From assembly GCA_023253575.1 (NCBI GenBank), contig JALRGB010000006.1, positions 1-9,335 of the forward strand: a stretch of DNA of 9,335 nucleotides. The letters run 5' to 3'. Every line of letters begins with the position of its first letter. Position 1 is the stretch's first letter. Shown piece after piece: positions 6,566 through 9,335 of this stretch. The notes beneath the pieces were generated by a model that saw only the letters and a program-made list of their open reading frames with translations, was not told where the DNA came from and made no database searches. The translations under genes were made by a program, and so were the position numbers. The stretch comes from Verrucomicrobiales bacterium. Lineage in GTDB: Bacteria; Verrucomicrobiota; Verrucomicrobiia; Verrucomicrobiales; V1-33.

Positions 6566-7528
6566 ATGTCTGACTTGGTGCACATTCAGGCGGTGACCAA
6601 ATGCTTCGGGTCGCACGTCGCCGTTGATGCCGTCTCACTCCACGTGAGACGAGGTGAATTCTTTTCTCTGCTGGGAGCCAGTGGCTGCGGCAAAAGTACG
6701 CTCTTGCGGCTTATCGCGGGTTTTGAGTTGCCGGACGCCGGGGAGGTTCGGGTGGCCGGCCGCACCCATCACCCGGTCCCGGCGCATGTCGATCGCGTGA
6801 ACATGGTTTTTCAAAACTATGCGTTGTTTCCGCATATGACGGTGGCGGAAAACGTCGGATTTTCCCTGAAGATGCAGCGGGTGCCCGCGGGTGATGCCGC
6901 TCTGCGCACCGCGGCCATGCTTGAGGTCGTGCGCATGCAGTCGTTGGCGCAACGGCTGCCGCGCCAGCTCTCAGGAGGACAGCAGCAACGCGTGGCTCTG
7001 GCGCGCGCCCTCGTCGCCAGTCCGGATGTCGTCCTGCTTGATGAACCGCTAGGCGCACTCGATCTCAGGCTTCGGGAGGAGCTGCAGATTGAGCTCAAAC
7101 GCATTCAGCGCGAGACGGGAAGTACATTTATCTATGTTACTCATGATCAAGGCGAAGCCCTGAGTATGTCGGATCGAATCGCCGTCATGAAGGGTGGTCG
7201 TCTGGAACAGGTCGGCTCTCCGCAAGAGATTTACGATCGGCCGGCGACCGAGGCCGTGGCCACTTTTGTCGGAGAAATGAATGTGCTGGAAACCGCGGCT
7301 GGCCGGGTCGGTTTGAGGCCGGAAAAAATCCTGATCACGGATGAATGGTCCAGCCGGGTCGTCGGCACGCTCGAAGACGTCGTCTACCTCGGCGCCACTC
7401 GTCGCTGCCGCGTGCGGCTTGATGACGGCCACCACTTAATCCTGCGGACCCATCAGCCAGTGGGAGAGCCGGGACATCGCGTGGCCCTCCACTGGATGGA
7501 TGCCGACATGGTGCCGCTGCGGTCCTAA
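6566..7528 (+). CDS. ABC transporter ATP-binding protein, PotA/CysA-like with TOBE domain
   Basis: A 320-residue importer-type ATPase carrying every nucleotide-binding motif: Walker A GASGCGKST (37-45), Q-loop Q83 in VFQNYALFPHMT, signature LSGGQ (135-139), Walker B VVLLDEP (155-161) with catalytic E160, D-loop GALD (163-166) and switch H193 in VTHDQGEA. The SDRIAVMKGGRLEQVGSPQEIYDRP region and a C-terminal TOBE-like part (about 245-318; VGLRPEKILI and DVVYLGATRR) place it in the group that powers uptake of polyamines, sulfate, iron or sugars. Resemblance is greatest to the spermidine/putrescine type (PotA), but the substrate cannot be decided. It is shorter than usual PotA proteins (about 350-380) because the TOBE region is reduced. 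It starts at ATG 6566 without a Shine-Dalgarno. No permease or binding-protein gene lies in the window: the upstream gene is terminated and the downstream gene is convergent. Confidence 0.92.
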   Translation: MSDLVHIQAVTKCFGSHVAVDAVSLHVRRGEFFSLLGASGCGKSTLLRLIAGFELPDAGEVRVAGRTHHPVPAHVDRVNMVFQNYALFPHMTVAENVGFSLKMQRVPAGDAALRTAAMLEVVRMQSLAQRLPRQLSGGQQQRVALARALVASPDVVLLDEPLGALDLRLREELQIELKRIQRETGSTFIYVTHDQGEALSMSDRIAVMKGGRLEQVGSPQEIYDRPATEAVATFVGEMNVLETAAGRVGLRPEKILITDEWSSRVVGTLEDVVYLGATRRCRVRLDDGHHLILRTHQPVGEPGHRVALHWMDADMVPLRS

Positions 7529-7550
7529 TCCCGCCGCATGGATGGACAAT

Positions 7551-7889
7551 CTAATAACGAGGGACTTGTGTATCAATTTCTTCGGACCAGGCGTCAATGC
7601 CTCCCGCCATGCTCCACGCCTGAAATCCTTTGGCGCGCAGCCACTGCGTCGCCCGTAGCGAACGCATGCCATGATGACAATAAACCACTACGGGCACGTC
7701 CAGAGAAAGCTGGGCCGGAGCCAGTACGCCAAATTCGGAAAGTGGTACCAAACGCGCCCCCTCGATCCGGCACAGGTCCCATTCGTCCTGCTCGCGGCAG
7801 TCGATGAGTGAAAATTCGTCCGGAGCTTGGCTCAGCCAAGCGGCCGTATCGGCGGGGGTGATTTCGGCAGTGGCAGTGTCAGGTCGCAT
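7551..7889 (-). CDS. Single-domain rhodanese-like sulfurtransferase
   Basis: A 112-residue protein consisting of one rhodanese domain: an ITPADTAAWLSQ helix, the FSLIDCREQDEWDLCRIEGARLVPL core (26-50) and the active-site loop YCHHGMRS (70-77) with catalytic C71, followed by ATQWLRAKGF and the GGIDAW motif (97-101). The intact CxxGxRS loop predicts persulfide carrier activity; single-domain cytoplasmic rhodaneses move sulfane sulfur for thiol or cofactor metabolism, but the partner is unknown. The ATG at 7889 is preferred. A TTG at 7904 would add five hydrophobic residues but overlaps a possible -10 box. The 3' end faces the ABC ATPase gene with a gap of only 22 bp and no separate terminator. 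It lies downstream of smc on the same strand, separated by 123 bp. Confidence 0.9.
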   Translation of the reverse strand: MRPDTATAEITPADTAAWLSQAPDEFSLIDCREQDEWDLCRIEGARLVPLSEFGVLAPAQLSLDVPVVVYCHHGMRSLRATQWLRAKGFQAWSMAGGIDAWSEEIDTQVPRY

Positions 7890-7902
7890 GAGAATAAAGA
7901 TC

Positions 7903-7930
7903 AAAATATCGCCAGTTGCACCGCAAACAA
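7903..7930 (-). promoter_or_regulatory. Possible sigma-70-type promoter of the rhodanese gene
   Basis: On the minus strand, TTGTTT (7925-7930) and TATTTT (7903-7908) are spaced by 16 bp. Transcription would begin roughly seven bases before the ATG at 7889, giving an almost leaderless mRNA, which fits the absence of a Shine-Dalgarno. Both boxes match the consensus only partly. Confidence 0.3.
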
Positions 7931-7959
7931 CGGAACGATGCTCGCGGTCAGAGCCGGTA

Positions 7960-7998
7960 GACGGGGCTCGCGGACGGGGCTTGCGGACAGGGCGCCGA
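7960..7998. repeat. Three 13-bp imperfect tandem repeats in the smc-rhodanese spacer
   Basis: Units gacggggctcgcg (7960-7972), gacggggcttgcg (7973-7985) and the more diverged gacagggcgccga (7986-7998) follow each other without gaps. The array is non-coding and begins 15 bp beyond the smc stop. No function is evident, and replication slippage is the simplest origin. Confidence 0.7.
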
Positions 7999-8012
7999 TC
8001 CGCGGAAATTGG

Positions 8013-9335
8013 TTATGAAGTGGCGGTTTCCGCGACCGGCTCGGCAACCGGCTCGGCGACTGGCTCGGCGACTGGCTCGGCGGCGGCTGTTTCTTCATTC
8101 AGGGCGCGTCGCGGTTTGGGTTCGGCTCTTTCTTCGGCGGTCAGTTTGACGCCGACGGGTTTGCTGACTCCGAATTCTTCCATGGTGATGCCGTACATGA
8201 CGTCGGCGCGGCGCATGGTCTTTTTGTTGTGCGTGACGATGACAAACTGGCTTTTGTCGATGAACTGGTCGAGCATATTGAGGAAGCGGCCGATGTTTGA
8301 TTCATCGAGCGGAGCGTCCAGTTCATCGAGCACGCAGAATGGACTGGGCTTGACCATGTAGATGGAGAAAAGCAGAGCTACGGCTGTCATTGACCGTTCG
8401 CCGCCGGAAAGCAGGGTGATGGTGGTTGGTTTTTTTCCCGGCGGTTTGGCGATGACGTCGATCCCTGATTCAAGCGGATCGTCGCCGTCAGAAAGCACAA
8501 GGTTGGCGTAGGCCTGCGGCCCAAAGAGTTCTTTGAATGTCCGGCCAAAGTTGACGCGTATTTGCTCAAAGGTTTCGGCAAACATCCGCTTGGTCTCGAC
8601 GTTAATTTTCTGGATGATGTTGAGTAGCTCGGCTTTGGAGGCAATCAGGTCGCCATGCTCTTTTTCCAGAAAGGTATAACGCTCTTCCAGTTCCTCGAAT
8701 TCCTGAATGGCATCGAGATTGACCGGGCCCATTGAGTCGAGCCGCTGCCGCAGTTCTGTGGCGTAGAGTTCGACCTCGCTCCATGGGACGTCGGAGGCTG
8801 TGAGCTGGGGGAGGGGAGGGCTGTCATCATCGGCGGCGTTTGTTCCCTCGCTGGCAGGGGAGGCGTCTGCTGTCGCCGTGGGGGAGGGGGTGGGATCGGG
8901 CTCGCTGGTGTCGGCTGGTGAATCGCCGGCTAGAGTGGCTTTGCGTTTCTCTTGAGTGGCGCGGCGGGCGCGCACTTGAATGAGCGTCGAGCACAGCGTG
9001 TGATAATCGGCTTCAAAGGCGTCCAGTGATGTCTGGTAACGTTCTGAGGTTGAGGAGACGAGGTTTTCGAGGCGCAGGGTGATCTGGGTGCATTTGACTT
9101 CCTCCCGTCCGCGTTGTTCGCTCCAGGCGGCCAGCTGGCGTCGGGAGCCTCCCAGTGAGCGCTCGATCTCGGCCACTTTTTGTGCCTGTTCGGCACGTTG
9201 GGCCACGCCGGCGGCGATCGTTTCTTCCAGTCCGACAATCTGCGACTGGCATTCGGCGATCGTGACGTGCAGTCGCTCGGTTTCCTCGTGGGCGGCGCTG
9301 ATCCGCTCTTGGTGCGAGGCAATTTCGGATTCTCG
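8013..9335 (-). CDS. smc: Chromosome segregation protein SMC, C-terminal part (5' end outside window)
   Basis: The minus-strand frame is open from a TAA at 8013-8015 through the window end, about 440 codons of an expected 1,150-1,300. Coiled coil fills about 8940-9335. The joint motif GPVNLDAIQEFEELEERY follows (about 8676-8729), then the C-terminal ATPase head with signature LLSGGERS (about 8391-8414), Walker B FCVLDELDAPLDESN and the VTHNKKTM switch region. SMC forms a dimer that, with ScpA and ScpB, organises and separates chromosomes using ATP. The GTG at 9206 is internal, since coiled-coil codons continue upstream to the edge. Two unusual parts are seen: an Asp/Ser/Pro/Thr-rich stretch of about 45 residues (about 8799-8933) between coiled coil and joint, and a tail after the head ending in four EPVA repeats. 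The rhodanese gene follows downstream. Confidence 0.95.
   Translation of the reverse strand, partial: RESEIASHQERISAAHEETERLHVTIAECQSQIVGLEETIAAGVAQRAEQAQKVAEIERSLGGSRRQLAAWSEQRGREEVKCTQITLRLENLVSSTSERYQTSLDAFEADYHTLCSTLIQVRARRATQEKRKATLAGDSPADTSEPDPTPSPTATADASPASEGTNAADDDSPPLPQLTASDVPWSEVELYATELRQRLDSMGPVNLDAIQEFEELEERYTFLEKEHGDLIASKAELLNIIQKINVETKRMFAETFEQIRVNFGRTFKELFGPQAYANLVLSDGDDPLESGIDVIAKPPGKKPTTITLLSGGERSMTAVALLFSIYMVKPSPFCVLDELDAPLDESNIGRFLNMLDQFIDKSQFVIVTHNKKTMRRADVMYGITMEEFGVSKPVGVKLTAEERAEPKPRRALNEETAAAEPVAEPVAEPVAEPVAETATS
8032..8079. repeat. Four 12-bp tandem repeats in the 3' end of smc
   Basis: Consecutive units gcgaccggctcg, gcaaccggctcg, gcgactggctcg and gcgactggctcg encode (on the minus strand) four EPVA units in the C-terminal tail of SMC. 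The units differ only at synonymous positions, and the frame is kept because the unit is 12 bp. The tail lies beyond the ATPase head and is probably disordered. Confidence 0.85.

Noticed and set aside
8032..8079. CRISPR-like or regulatory repeat array
   Set aside because: The units are 12 bp without spacers, lie inside smc and keep the reading frame. They are a coding repeat.
7804..8361. Plus-strand open frame of 185 codons opposite the smc 3' end
   Set aside because: Its Gly-Ser-Ala-Thr repeats are just the EPVA-coding repeats read in antisense, and SMC homology on the other strand is unambiguous.

Overview
The window is a G+C-rich bacterial chromosome segment with single-copy housekeeping genes. 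The mix of genes resembles Verrucomicrobiota of the Opitutae type: a G3E (CobW/P47K-like) GTPase, ChrA, an M1 peptidase with a HEAT-repeat tail, a GxxExxY protein, P-II, an SMC protein, and a fragment of a large Gfo/Idh/MocA oxidoreductase of the kind abundant in Verrucomicrobiota and Planctomycetota. The placement rests on remembered protein resemblance and gene content, not on a search. None of the gene starts visible here has a clear Shine-Dalgarno sequence, so starts were chosen by homology.

Layout. 1-615 (+): C-terminal part of a CobW-like GTPase cut by the window edge, followed after 47 bp by a full-length two-domain ChrA chromate transporter (663-1970, +). Directly behind the chrA stop lies a piece of a Gfo/Idh/MocA oxidoreductase (about 1972-2523), missing its Rossmann domain and C-terminal half. 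It runs into the 3' end of a convergent M1 aminopeptidase gene (2546-5167, -). Upstream of the peptidase on the same strand is a GxxExxY-family protein (5293-5712, -) with altered nuclease-like motifs. A 350-bp divergent intergenic region (5713-6062) holds a strong dyad and a sigma-54-like -24/-12 element in front of glnB (P-II; 6063-6416, +). glnB ends in a hairpin-rich spacer with a good intrinsic terminator. A lone PotA/CysA-type ABC ATPase follows (6566-7528, +), then a convergent rhodanese (7551-7889, -) and the 3' two-fifths or so of smc (8013 to the window end, -).

The genes do not form one obvious pathway. cobW-chrA may be a small metal-handling pair. glnB looks like an independent nitrogen-regulated transcription unit, since a sigma-54-type promoter precedes it and a terminator follows it. 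The ABC ATPase has no permease or binding protein nearby. No mobile element, CRISPR array, tRNA or rRNA was seen. I found no convincing new multi-gene system. The most interesting points are the truncated oxidoreductase between chrA and the peptidase, the glnB control region, the substituted GxxExxY protein, and the disordered insertion and repeats in SMC.
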